Assembly (NCBI GenBank): GCA_029204225.1
Contig: CM055098.1
Location: 7,482,246-7,546,245 of the forward strand
DNA length: 64,000 bases
Reading direction: 5' to 3'
From: Diphasiastrum complanatum
Lineage: Eukaryota > Streptophyta > Lycopodiopsida > Lycopodiales > Lycopodiaceae
Both the position numbers and the translations under genes were made by a program. Each line of letters begins with the position of its first letter. Positions within the stretch are counted from its first letter, which is position 1. Below are positions 12,768-22,930 of this stretch, in pieces. Under the pieces are notes generated by a model. It was not told the DNA's origin and did not search any database. It worked only from the letters and a program-made list of their open reading frames with translations.

Positions 12768-15103
12768 ACATCCACCCCACCTTTATAAAGTCTGATGTCC
12801 TCATCAGATGTCAGATTAAAGTAAAGGTGTCTCCAAATTAAAATAACTATACATTTAAGCTACTTGGCACAGTACTCAATTTACTGGCCACTTTTTAAAC
12901 ATTGAAGCTGGCACACCATAAGTCGGAGGCTCAACTCTTTGTACTGAAAAATTACATAACTTGAAAATATCTCTTTGTCTGGGAAAAGCGTAGATTTGAT
13001 ATCGCTTTTGTAAAACCCAAGAACCTTATTAACTGGTGACAGAGGCCTTTCTTTGAAATGTTCGCCCCTGTCGCTTCTGACTTTCGACTTTGGAACTCCT
13101 TTGAGCTTCTGATTTGTCCTTGATGCACTTTGTGTTGAGCTCCCTGAGCTCCAGATTTAATCAGTTCCGCACAGGTATCAAGGCTCCCTGAGCCAAAGGA
13201 TTTATAGTCTGATTGCCCACTTTGTGGTCCACTCCGTGCCTTGTTGCTTCTGCACCTTGGTTTCTCTCCTTGTCCCAGCCTGATCTTGATACTTTTTCAT
13301 CTTGGCTCTTTAAGGTAAGCAAAGATTGAGTACTCTGCAATGCACCTCTCACTTAGCTTGAAGTAGCTCTTTGAATCAGCCCAAATGTAACCATTGACCT
13401 CGTGGAAAGCCAAAGGATCGCACCAATTTGATCCGCATCCAAACTATCTCTTCGCGTTTGTTTGAAGCACCATGTCCGTCGCGCAAAACTTGACTTTCAC
13501 AATTCCATCACTGGTCAGTTGCCTCACAGACAAAACAAGCAGTGTACATCGAGCTTGGCTTCAAGTAGCTCTCTTTGAATCAGACACATGCCCCCAGAGT
13601 TTGCACTAGTCCGATCTCAATGCGAACTGTCCCTTAGCGTCCGTTCGAAATACCAAGTCTCTCATGCAAGACTCAACTTTCACAGTTCCTTCATTGATCA
13701 GCTGCCTTACACGTAACACAAGCCAGCGTACTCATATGTTTTCTCATCATTGCTGGTCCAGAGAAAGCCTATAACAAGCTTTCCTTTCCACAACAAAAAC
13801 TTGTCAACTTATTAGATCCAAAGTTCGCCAGTCTCCTCGTGTGAGTATGGCTAGGTTACCTTGGATTTGCCCCCATTTTGATCAACTTTCATTCAGAATT
13901 TGCCCCAAGAGAGAGGTGTGTGATAGTTCCCCTCCACTTATAAAATCAGCTGATCGGACTTAGAGTAGAGTTCTTCAGACAAAAAGCCTTTCCAACACTT
14001 TGCTTTCCATCTGCTAGGATTATGGCTTGATCCAACTTGTTGCCAATCTCTGAAGAGGATCCTAGTCTTTTCCCTTTGAGGAAAAACCCAACTGATACTG
14101 GATATCACCCATGCTCAATGAGTTTTCAGTTCCGAAGGTGGCCGTCCCAAAATGAAGACCAACTGCTCCATAGAAGATCTCCCCTGAAATTGCTCTTTCC
14201 AACTTTTGACTTCTTGCTTGCGTCTGGTGGGCGTTGTCGCAAATGAAACCAACCCAAGAAACAGGCTAGCCATCCATCCTTTGCAAATATTGAGTCGTTT
14301 TGTTGTCGTTCACGTGCGAGTACTTGAACTGCAAACCCGCCAAACAGATTCTGTAGTCCTCTTTGTCTGATGGTATCAGCCTTCAAAAGAAAGGTTCCTT
14401 CTCAAGCCATCAGCTCCTTGTATCACAAGCAATTATGCAAACCAGGCAAAGCACGAGTACTAAGACTCACCATGAATACATACAAGTAAGACACTCAGGC
14501 AGGTTTATCAACAAGTAACAAAGACAAGGTCCCCCTTTGAGATGGTCCTGCCAACGGACCTTGGCCTGGCCGCACCCATACAAATCGATCACAGAATCAG
14601 CCCACATAGGACACCCCTCCAACTATCCGTGCTTTCACCATTAAGCAGCACATTGCCTCAGTCACGCCCCACCACTTTTTGGTCGATAGCCCTTATAGCT
14701 AAACGATCGGCAGCTATCCCGCACCGGCAGCTAACCACCCATGCTTTAACCCGAATTCGAGCAGCATCTCTATATCAATGGTTAACTCTTACAGTTCAAA
14801 TATGTCGCCCCGCACCCCACAAGGTACAGACCGTGCTTTCACCTACCTAGACAGCACTTTGTCTCATCCGTCCTACGTGCAGACAGCGCCAGGTCCAAAC
14901 CGCGAGAACTGACCGTGCTTACACCTCGAGGGCAACACTTTGACTCATCAAGTCCCCCGTTCTGTCGACCACCCCGATTGTGGACGCACTCGTGCTTACA
15001 CTGTGGGCAGCACCTTGCACAACAATTGTCTTGATGAACCCCAAACCGTGGCCATTTGCGTGAGATCCGCATAGCTGACCGTCCAGTCGGCTTTGATACC
15101 ACA
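12768..15103 (-). other. Interior of element E, no recognisable coding region
   Basis: Short open frames up to about 100 residues occur on both strands (for example 14037-14246 + and 14126-14386 -), but none shows a retroelement motif or other recognisable domain. The part next to the primer-binding site (14630-15030) is a degenerate tandem repeat, listed separately. The interior is best read as the non-coding body of a TRIM/LARD-like element. Confidence 0.6.
14628..15030. repeat. Degenerate tandem repeat in the leader of element E
   Basis: A composite motif recurs at about 14630, 14740, 14832, 14908 and 14991: GTGCTT(T/A)CACC, a short spacer, then GGCAGCAC(T)TTG(T/A)CTCATC or variants. Spacing is 76-110 bases. 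On the element's sense strand the units lie between the primer-binding site and the body, where retroelement leaders often carry packaging or dimerisation structure; a role here is inference. Confidence 0.65.
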
Positions 15104-16329
15104 TCAGGCATCCCAAAGGGAGCCGAGAAGCACGACTTAGCTTCCCAGCCTTCAACTCTTGCCATCCAAACCCACTTGACATACAAGCAGCCAACTCACC
15201 AACAACGATCAGACTTAACCAACTTGAAGTTCTGAAAACCAACATTGAGATCCAACCTGGCGCCAGATCGGGGGTCCCGATGTGGGTGACTTCCCTCCAA
15301 GCAAGCCGCCCGACATACATCAAACTTAACCAACTCGAAGCTTCGTTACAAACGAGTAACATCCATTCCAAGCAAGCACTCTGACTTACATCAGACTTAA
15401 CCAACGGAAAGCTTCGTCACGAGCATTGGAAGCCAACCTGGCGCCCCGCCAGACTGGACAGCCATAAACAGGTACCTTCCACCCAAGCAAGCCATCCAAC
15501 TCAGCCGACAGATTAGAGCCCATTCCCCAAGAGCTTAACCCATTCAAGTTCATGCAAGGAACACTCAAAACCACAAGCCGTGACAGATATGGAGACAACC
15601 AGTTCCTGGACCAAATGGTCCCGACAGCATACCTCTGGCGCCAGAGACCGAATGGTCCCAACAGCATACCGCTGGCGTCCCAGGATACGACCCTCAGCTA
15701 TGTGCCAACTTAAAAATTTTGAAAGCGGCCTTACAACTGGCGCTTTTACCAAACATTGAAACCCAGAAGCTAATCAGAGTCAGTTTGAGAAAAATCTCAC
15801 TTTATTGATAAATCTGAGAAGGTTACATTTCAAGTGTGTGACCGACCCTAGTCTCCGGGGAGCTAGCATGCCAAGGCGAGAGCCATGACAACATTCCAGC
15901 AAGGGAGGCTGAGACTTGGTTGGAGCTCGCCCTGAGTCGCAACCCGCACTCCCCTATAGTATTGGTGTGATTCAGCACCCCCCCTCATACCAAGTACTCT
16001 ACCCAAGCTGGTAAAGCACGTTTTTCTCTCTCTAGGATTTTCTCTTTCTAGAAAGTCATTTTTTTTAGATTTTACTAATCCCCAGGCCTCCTTTAATCAT
16101 GCCTAGATTGTGTGAGGTGATTGCACATCGATTTGAGCTCTCTGGACTTCGCTAGAACCGATCAAAGATTTTCAGCCATAGGAACTTGGCGCCGGCTGGA
16201 TTCTGGTCACAGTGGCGCCGGGAGTGGCGCTGGCACCGTTGGCGCTGAGAGCAGCAAGGGCGCTGCTGACGCGGGGACAATGCTGGCGCCAGTGGTGCCG
16301 GAAGTAAAGCTTGTCAAGGTAACTTTACA
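15104..16329 (-). repeat. 5' LTR of element E
   Basis: Pairs with 11587-12767. It contains an extra tandem copy of a roughly 43-base unit at 15617-15680 and an extra GGCGCT-containing segment at 16228-16262. The diverged relic at 33070-33140 also has the doubled 43-base unit, so two copies is probably the ancestral state. Confidence 0.88.
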
Positions 16330-17676
16330 ATAGCTTCCAATGCTCCTCACTAGTATTTTGCATGAATTGGCTCAGTACAATAGCTTAGATCTGCTCTTGT
16401 AATGGTTAACTAGCTTCCTATAGAGAGTAATGTCCTCGAAGGATCTTTCATTACCTCTTATAGTTAGCTTTACATTAGACTCCATTGGTGTATCACTAGC
16501 TTTCGCATCTACCATATGAATATCTTTCTAGAATAGCATTAGCATACTTCTCTTGACAAATGAAAGTAGATTGAGAAGATCTAATGACTTCTATTCCCAA
16601 AATGTAATGCAAATTACCAAGATCATGCACCTCAAACTCCTTCTTAAGAGCACTCTTGATATCCTCCACATCATTAGAGGAGTTCTAAATCCAAAAAAGA
16701 CCCTTTGTAAAGATTCTTTTTATATTTTTTCTCAAATTTTTCTTACACATGGACCAATCAAAACACTCAAATTTGAAATCTACGTAACGTAACTTTTTGA
16801 GTCCACATTTTGATTCCATACTAAAAATGACATAACTATTTAGTGGTAAGTCCAAATTTAGCGAAGTTTGGTGCATTGGAAAGCGCTCAACAAGGGCTTT
16901 CCAATGATATATTAAATGACATACTTTTGAGCTACGATTAAAAAGTTATGTCAAGCCAAAACTATTAGTGTTATAATATTTTACTAATAAAAAAGGCATC
17001 TTGCACGAATTCTTAAAGGGTCTTTTTGGAACTCAAAACTCCTCTAATGCTTGATTGTCTCACCACTCAAGATGATATCATCCACATAGATTAGCAAGAT
17101 GGTAACATCATTTCCAACAAACTTATAATAAAGTGATCGATCATACTCACTCATAACAAATCCTCGAGAGAGTAAAAAAGTGTTAAGCTTAGCATACCAA
17201 CTCCTTGGTGCTTGCTTAAGGCCATACAAGCTCTTTTATAGTAGACACACATGATTTGGCTTTGTTGATAAAATGTAGCTCTGAGGCTGCTCCATATACA
17301 CTTCCTCCTCAAGATCACCATTCAAGAATGCATTTGAAATGTCGATTTTCCATAGATCCCATCCATAAAGTATAGCAAGTAAAATGATGACTCGAATGCT
17401 TACCATCTTTGCCACAGAAGCAAAGGTCTCATCATAGTCAATCCCTTGTTGTTGAGCATATTCTTTTGCCACTAACTTTGCCTTGTACTTGTTGATAGAT
17501 CCATCTTGTTTTGTCTTCACCTTGAAGATCCATTTGCATCCAATAGCTTTCTTGTCCTTGGGTAACTCCACCAATCTCCATGTTCCATTCTTCATAAGAG
17601 CTTGATACTCAAGATCCATTGCTTGAAGCCACTCCTCTTCTTTCCTTGCTTGATCTACACTTGTAGGCTCATCCAA
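16330..17676 (-). pseudogene. Copia D reverse transcriptase (main part)
   Basis: The minus strand gives the N-terminal RT with WLQAMDLEYQAL, GCKWIFKVKTKQDG, KIDISNAFLNGDLEEEVY (17236-17676). After one stop it gives YGLKQAPRSWYAKLN and the intact catalytic motif LLIYVDDIIL (17044-17229). The reading is then broken at codon IKH by the 377-bp insert, and resumes as VEDIKSALKKEF, DLGNLHYILGIEV and ICQEKYA (16672 downward). A frameshift near 16400 precedes the SQFMQN segment. Catalytic residues survive, but the stop, frameshift and two insertions kill the gene. Confidence 0.9.
16672..17048. mobile_element. 377-bp insertion with long inverted termini (MITE-like)
   Basis: The two ends are inverted repeats of roughly 33 bases: CATTAGAGGAGTT... 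followed by TCCAAAAA(A)GACCCTTT at the left, and its reverse complement at the right (17014-17048). It interrupts the D reverse transcriptase exactly at the codons for IKH/VEDIK: the flanks CCACAT and GCTTG join to restore the reading frame. No coding capacity. The length of the target duplication is unclear (at most AT), so the superfamily is open. Confidence 0.82.
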
Positions 17677-17681
17677 AGAGG

Positions 17682-18864
17682 TTAGGAAAGCAAAATAATT
17701 TCCAGAACTACGTGCTTACCCTTTTCATCGTATATGAGCCTTGAAGGTACTTGTCTTTCCCTTGATGTTCTCCTTGGATTTTGACTTGATGAAGGCCCAT
17801 CATCATCACCATCCAAAGTAGGAATCTTTACATCAACATCAAGAATGTTAGATCCATCCACACCATTATCAATCATGCTTGAAGACACTTTTGGAACGTT
17901 CCCCTCATCAAAAATGACATCTCTACCTACAATCACTTTGTTAGTAGAAGGAATGTAAACCTTGTAGGCTTTACTCACCTCACTATATCCAAAAAAAATA
18001 CCTCTTCTTGAATATGGATCCCCCTTGGTTCTAACATCAAGAGTAATGTTGACATAGCATGTGCATCCAAAGGAGGCTTAGAAAGTTGACACTCGGCCTC
18101 CTCTTGAATAGCATCTCAAAAGGTGTCCTCCCATCCAAAACTGCACTCGGCCACCTGTTGCACAAGAAATTGGCACACAACAAAGCTTGATCCCAAAATG
18201 GTTTCTCAAGATTAGCACTCAACCTCATGGCTTTGGCACTTTTACATAAAGTCCTATTCTTCATTTCAGCCACTCCATTTTGTTGTGGGGTCCTTGATGT
18301 TGTATACTCCCTCTTGATCCCATGCTCATCACAAAAGGCCTTGAACTTGGTAGATATGTACTCACCACCATTGTCGCTCCTTATGCACTTGATCTTTGTG
18401 GAAAATTAATTCTCCCTTGCATTTTTGAACTTGATAAAGACATCATACACTTCATCCTTGATCTTTAGTGGATAGATCCAACAAAATCTACTAAAATCAT
18501 CAATGAATGTTACATACATCTTAGCTCCACTATTGCTAATTGTAGTAAATCCATGAATATCTGAATGTACAACTTGAAAAGGCTTTGTAGATATAGATGT
18601 AGATCTAGTATAAGGTTGTCTGTGTGACTTAGACAAAGCACGAGACTCACAAACATGCTTGATATCACTTAAGGAACTTGGAAGACCTATCACAACCTTC
18701 TTCCTTGCCATTACCCCCAATGACCTGAAGTTGAGGTGTCTCATCCTTTTGTTCCAAACCTCTTGAATAGATATTTGCTCCCTTGCAACACATCCAACTT
18801 GGTTAGCAATAACACAAGCATCTAGTTTGAACAACTTCCCTTGCCTTTTACCTCTTCCAATCAA
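17682..18864 (-). pseudogene. Copia D integrase and linker
   Basis: On the minus strand the pre-integrase zinc region reads WNKRMRHLNFRSL and CESRALSKSHRQP. The first His and a Cys of the usual HHCC set appear changed. The core has all three acidic positions visible: FQVVHSDIHG, IRSDNGGEY and GVAEMKNRT. A frame change near 18400 and stops split it into 18406-18864 and 18037-18405. The C-terminal part (KPFWDQALLCANFL, GRTPFEMLF) and the acidic, Ser-rich linker with SYSGVSKAYKVYIP follow down to 17682. Family role: cutting host DNA and joining the element's ends. Confidence 0.88.
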
Positions 18865-19462
18865 GACATTTGATCATACAAGCATCCCCATCAAACTCCA
18901 CCTTGAGGCCCTTACTTAGTATTTGACTCACACAAAGCAAATTCTTGGTTATAGATGGAATAATAAAGATATCCTCCAAATGAACATTCCTATTTGTAGA
19001 AAGATAAATAGGAATTGTGCCAATCCCTTTGATTGCACACTCACCATCATTTGTTGTGTAGATAACCTTCTTGTCATCTCCATGTGCCAACAAAGATGTG
19101 AAGTACTCTTTGTGAAAGGTCATGTGTTAACTTGCTCCACTATCAATCCACCAATGATCTAGATCTCCATCATTATCAAGCATACATGAAGACATCACAA
19201 AAGCTTTTTCGTTTGCATCTTGAACATCCAAACCATCCTCATCAAGAGTAAGATAGCACTCACTTGCAAAGTGTCATTTGATGCCACAATAGAAGCACTT
19301 GAGCTTTGATCTATCCTTATTTTTGCCACTTGAAGAAGTATCCACTTGATCTTGCCCTTTAGACCACTTACTTTTGGTTTTGCCCTTTGTGAACATAGCA
19401 TCCTCTAGAAGTGTCGATGTAGATCCACCTCTTGCTTGAAGCCTATATTCTTCATTGATCAA
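18848..19462 (-). pseudogene. Copia D nucleocapsid zinc knuckle and protease
   Basis: The minus strand shows a zinc knuckle CFYCGIKRHFASEC (CX2CX4HX4C), which binds RNA in the particle. Next come the aspartic protease motif WWIDSGAS, an in-frame stop in place of Gln, then HM (about 19140), and the start of the pre-integrase region with VHLEDIFIIPSITKNLLCVSQ. The stop after GIK and the one in the protease show decay. It connects gag (19459-20007) to integrase. Confidence 0.87.
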
Positions 19463-20007
19463 ATCTCTTGAAGATCCATCAAACTTGACAAAGTCTTTTG
19501 AATAGCAATACTTTGAACAATGTTAGCATGAGCATCCAACAAGCCATTAAGAATCACTTGAACAAGCTCTCCTTCCTTAATGCTTTCATCAATGCAAGAC
19601 AACTCATCATCCAATGCTTTCATCCTCAAAACAAAAGTACTTGGAGTTTCTTCATTCTTTTGCAAACAAAAAAATATTTTCCTTCTTAGATTCAACACTC
19701 TGGAAGTAGACTTGGATTCATTAAGCTTCTTTAATGAATCCCAAGCTTCCTTAGATGAAGTAGACTTACCAACTTCCTTGAGAAGCTCATTGGTAACATT
19801 CATCTTGATAATGTGTAGAGCCCTTTTGGCCCTCTTATCATACCCCACTTGATCTTGTTGTGTTGCTGGTCTCTCCTCCAAACCTACAACAATATCCAAC
19901 ACATCATTCATTTCAAGAAGTGATTCCATCCTCACTTTCCACAATGAATAGTTGCTTGAGGTAAGCCTGTCATTGGCTTCCAACATGACTCCAACTATGG
20001 TTGCCAT
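19459..20007 (-). CDS. Copia D gag (capsid) N-terminal part
   Basis: An uninterrupted 182-residue frame starts at an ATG 584 bases inside the primer-binding site. It has the UBN2-type Copia gag pattern: RLTSSNYSLWKVRMESLL near the start, then KEAWDSLKKLN and LDDELSCIDE, followed by the zinc knuckle in a neighbouring frame. Gag proteins of this type form the virus-like particle. A stop (after LMDLQEI) separates it from the zinc knuckle, so full-length gag-pol can no longer be made. Start choice: first ATG of the conserved block. Confidence 0.88.
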   Translation of the reverse strand: MATIVGVMLEANDRLTSSNYSLWKVRMESLLEMNDVLDIVVGLEERPATQQDQVGYDKRAKRALHIIKMNVTNELLKEVGKSTSSKEAWDSLKKLNESKSTSRVLNLRRKIFFCLQKNEETPSTFVLRMKALDDELSCIDESIKEGELVQVILNGLLDAHANIVQSIAIQKTLSSLMDLQEI

Positions 20008-20591
20008 GTATCAATGACCTGATCTTCTTCTTCAACTTGTTTCAATGCACAAAGCACTACTTTGAACAACAACAAATGTCTCCAAAAGAAATCACAAAGA
20101 TCTGAAACTGTCTCAACAATTCTCTTCTAGCACTTGTACTAAGCAAATCAACACATAGAATCATGGAATCTTAATCGACCTATGATCTATCCTCAATCTA
20201 ATGACTTTTGCCACTTTCTAAGATTGAAACACACTCAAATGAAGTCCAGCAACCTCAATATCTAGAGATCCAATCAAAATTAGGGTTTTAACAAAATCGC
20301 AAAAAACTGATTTTTCCAAATCTACATGCAAATGTTGAAAATCTGATTATGCAATCTAATAGCCATCATTGAGGCTTATCTAATGATCCAAAAAATGGCC
20401 AAATTCAATATGTGAATCAAAAAAGTGGAATTGATCAAGTTTCAAAACCTACTTAGGGTTTTTATCTAGAAAAGATCCAATCTACAAAAGCAGAAAACTT
20501 GACATTGGTGTAGAATCTCCTCTAGCATGCTCTAGCCTTTCACCAAATCATTGCTAGATCTGATTTTCTCCTTCATGACCTGAAACCACAA
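20008..20591 (-). other. 5' leader of Copia D
   Basis: 584 bases between the primer-binding site and the gag ATG. AT-rich, no ORF and no internal repeat noticed; typical of a Copia untranslated leader. Confidence 0.7.
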
Positions 20592-20603
20592 GCTCCGATA
20601 CCA
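20592..20603 (-). promoter_or_regulatory. Primer-binding site of Copia D
   Basis: On the minus strand TGGTATCGGAGC directly follows the LTR end. It resembles the common plant Copia site TGGTATCAGAGC, complementary to the 3' end of initiator methionine tRNA, with one difference (G for A). Confidence 0.88.
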
Positions 20604-21251
20604 TGTCAAAGTTTTCAAATCACTAACATCCAAACCACTTAGAAGATCTTTGGTTACAAAGAGAAATACACTACCAATCTCACCAATGTAGAAAAATCAG
20701 CATCTACACACAAAATGAGATGCAAATACTAATAGAACTTGATCAAACTTGATTGAAATGAAAAAGTATTGTTGCTATTCCGTACAAAACCAGCAAGCTA
20801 ATGCCATTCACATGTGTGGATCCAAAAATAGCAATTATGAATCATTCTACACATAGAATTGCAAGTAATCAGTAGTATAGCACCAATGGATATTAGAACC
20901 CAAGAGAACCATGTATAAGCATGAAATGAGATCAAGAAGAGAGAAGAATAGTGTCTCCATGAGTTACATCCTTTTATAGTAGGTCCAAATCCTATTTGGC
21001 CACTTGGATTTTCCACCAAAATGCAAACCCTACTATTTTTGGGTCTAGATTCAATGTACCCAACTATTCAAATTTGAATCTCCTAAAACTCGCCTCCAAA
21101 CTTTCCCACACTTTCAGAAAGTATTTAATCAAATGAAATTTAGACTAATGAACTCTGAAAAGTTATTCTCTAAGACTAAAACAAGTTTTGGCCTCAATAT
21201 GCCAAATATGAAAATATTGACTAAATGATCAAACTAGTCGAATCTTTCACA
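20604..21251 (-). repeat. 5' LTR of Copia D
   Basis: 648 bases, TG...CA bounded on the minus strand, partner of 10387-11004. It has a TATA-like CTATAAAAGG (about 20972-20981, minus strand) expected to drive the element's RNA. Differences from the partner LTR are scattered point changes and one 30-base indel, so the insertion is not very recent. Confidence 0.93.
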
Positions 21252-21305
21252 AGTATCAGGGTCATACACCTTGTAGGTGTTGTCAGAAGAAGTATAACCA
21301 ATAAA
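21252..21305 (-). pseudogene. Copia remnant C, right part
   Basis: Directly after the AGTAT duplication the minus strand reads FIGYTSSDNTYKVYDPD, the conserved segment of the Copia linker that should precede the C sequence at 10386. This confirms that D landed inside C. The match ends abruptly at about 21305, where sequence in the opposite orientation begins. Confidence 0.75.
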
Positions 21306-21311
21306 GATGGA

Positions 21312-21612
21312 TCTCCTTCGCGATCTCCTGGTTTCTTGAGTTCGGAGCCACTCAGCACATGACTAGCCATATCGGTTGTTTTGAGTCCTATACACCTTAC
21401 AATACCAAGAAAATTGTTCACCATGGCAATAATAGCACGCATGCTATCAAAGGTGAAGGTACAGTAAGATTAAACTTTTCAAATAATCAATTCAAGCTAC
21501 TGTCCTTCACGTATCAAATCTATCTACAAATCTGCTCAATGTTCTCAGTATTACAGATTTAGGACATAAAGTAAAATTTAAATCACACCAATGTAAAATA
21601 ATCAATATTTTA
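21312..21612 (+). pseudogene. Copia protease/pre-integrase fragment, inverted
   Basis: The plus strand translates to SWFLEFGATQHMTS, then YNTKKIVHHGNNSTHAIKGE and GTVRLNFSNN, followed by TDLGHKVKFKSHQCKII. This is the same family as the protease at 57146-57628 (SWFLDSGATQHMTS). The catalytic Asp-Ser-Gly is changed to Glu-Phe-Gly, so it would be inactive. It faces the opposite way to remnant C. Confidence 0.8.
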
Positions 21613-22089
21613 CAACTAGGAAGAGTTGCCCTCCAAGCTGTTGGGTTGATGTCCACCAATGCCTCCAAATATCCCTCCAAGGTGCATCTCCTCCAATGTC
21701 CCTAAGATCCTTCCAAAGTAGACAATCAAAATGGCCTCGAGAAGTCACCACTCAACCATCGCTAGATCCATGCACAAGCAAGCCAATCTAGCACCCCCTT
21801 GCTTTACCACAATCAATCACATAGCTACTACCATCACAGACACAAGTATACTTAAAGATCCTACTCCCATCTAAGTCCCATACCAAAGATGGAAATCTTC
21901 ACAAGAGTAAGCAAGCAAAAAGATGCTTTCTACACTCTAGCTTTCTAGTAGTGAATAGAAGCAAGCAACAACACAAGAAATCCTTCTCCCTAAAGATGAT
22001 TATTTTCGTTTCCGGGGAAAGAAGTAGTTCAAGGGACTAAAAATCTTATGTCCATGTCTTGTATATGGGATTTGACATAATCCTAAATG
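21613..22089. other. Unassigned stretch
   Basis: A CT/CCA-rich plus strand (21640-21800, repeated CCTCCAA words) and then AT-rich sequence. No gene, terminal repeat or long ORF recognised. Confidence 0.35.
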
Positions 22090-22930
22090 TGCAGTTCAAT
22101 TTAGTCAGTTAGCAATGTGAAATAAGGAGTGTATAGAACGAGATAAAGCAAAGAAAGATAATCAATTGTGAACCATGAACCATATCAGAACTAATGCAAA
22201 AATAAGAGAAAGTTAGTAAGTGACATTCTACATTAAGATATTTGGAATGATCCTTGCAAGGTAATTCATTCAATAGCAAAACTACAATATTAAACTGATT
22301 GAAAACATTGAAGTGCTACATGAACTTCTCAGATCAATTCTAAGACTGATAATACAATACTAAGACAACTGAAAATATTGCACAAACTTTCTATGTTGTT
22401 TATTGTGTCTCTACTTGTTTGATGAATTTGATTTTCATGCTCAAATCATCATTATCATCTTCTACTCTTGCTTCTACACATGTATGGTTGCTGCAAAGAT
22501 AAGAACTTGATACTAAAGGTAGTAGTTTGATATACCAAGTATTGAATCAAACAGTCAGCATTTTCACAAACCATTCAAAGTTGATATTTTTGCCGACCAA
22601 AGTCTTTTAGCATTTTGTTGAGTGACATTTATGCGACTTGGCACTTTTTCTGGATTCATGCCTTTCAATATTTTATTTTTTTGACTTATGCCATTAGGCA
22701 TTTTTTAGTCTATGTTAACTTCATGTATCTCTATAGACTGTGTTGAACTTTGAGTATTTTTGTAAGGAAAATCCTAATTGTACCAAATTTTGTGTATTTT
22801 TCTAGACTATGTGATACTTTGTATATATTTGTAGACTTTTCAAAAACTTGAGTTTTCCTGAAGTTTTAACGGGTCCTCATTCTTTGAGAGGATTATTGTA
22901 TCCTACACATATTCTCTTTCTCACAAGCAT
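22090..22930 (+). repeat. LTR-like block, copy 1 (inverted relative to 33.5-34.65 kb)
   Basis: Matches the reverse complement of 33530-34545: for example ATGATCCTTGNAAGGTAATTC (22248) against 34510-34530, and TGTCTCTACTTGTTTGATG (22406) against 34358-34376. It includes a degenerate array of roughly 29-30-base units built on AGACTGTGTTGAACTTTGNGT (22725-22860). No coding region. The paired copy has a TATA box in the expected place, so an LTR identity is likely but not proven. Confidence 0.6.

Larger units (their letters stand above)
11587..16329 (-). mobile_element. Non-autonomous LTR element E inserted in Copia D
   Basis: Direct repeats of about 1.2 kb (11587-12767 and 15104-16329) enclose only 2.3 kb. 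On the minus strand both LTRs begin TGNAAAGNTACCTTNACAAGC. A primer-binding-like TGGTATCAAAGCC lies just inside the right LTR (about 15090-15102), and a purine-rich GGTGGGGTGGATG lies just inside the left one. Flanks GTAGC (11582-11586) and ATAGC (16330-16334) match at four of five, consistent with a target duplication. No gag or pol motif is found in any frame, so it would need proteins from another element. Confidence 0.85.
10387..21251 (-). mobile_element. Full-length Copia LTR retrotransposon D, carrying two inserts
   Basis: Direct terminal repeats at 10387-11004 and 20604-21251 bound an interior with gag, protease, integrase, reverse transcriptase and RNase H, all on the minus strand. 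Both LTRs run TGTGAAAGATTC to CTTTGACA on that strand. The element is flanked by a perfect 5-bp target duplication AGTAT (10382-10386 and 21252-21256). A primer-binding site TGGTATCGGAGC abuts the 5' LTR and a polypurine tract GAAGAGGGAG abuts the 3' LTR. Removing elements E and the 377-bp insert leaves about 5.7 kb, normal for Copia. Several stops show it is no longer autonomous. Confidence 0.95.

Noticed and set aside
14919-15404. 161-residue minus-strand ORF in element E
   Set aside because: It straddles the LTR/interior boundary and the primer-binding site, has no domain, and its LTR part is also open in the other LTR by composition only.
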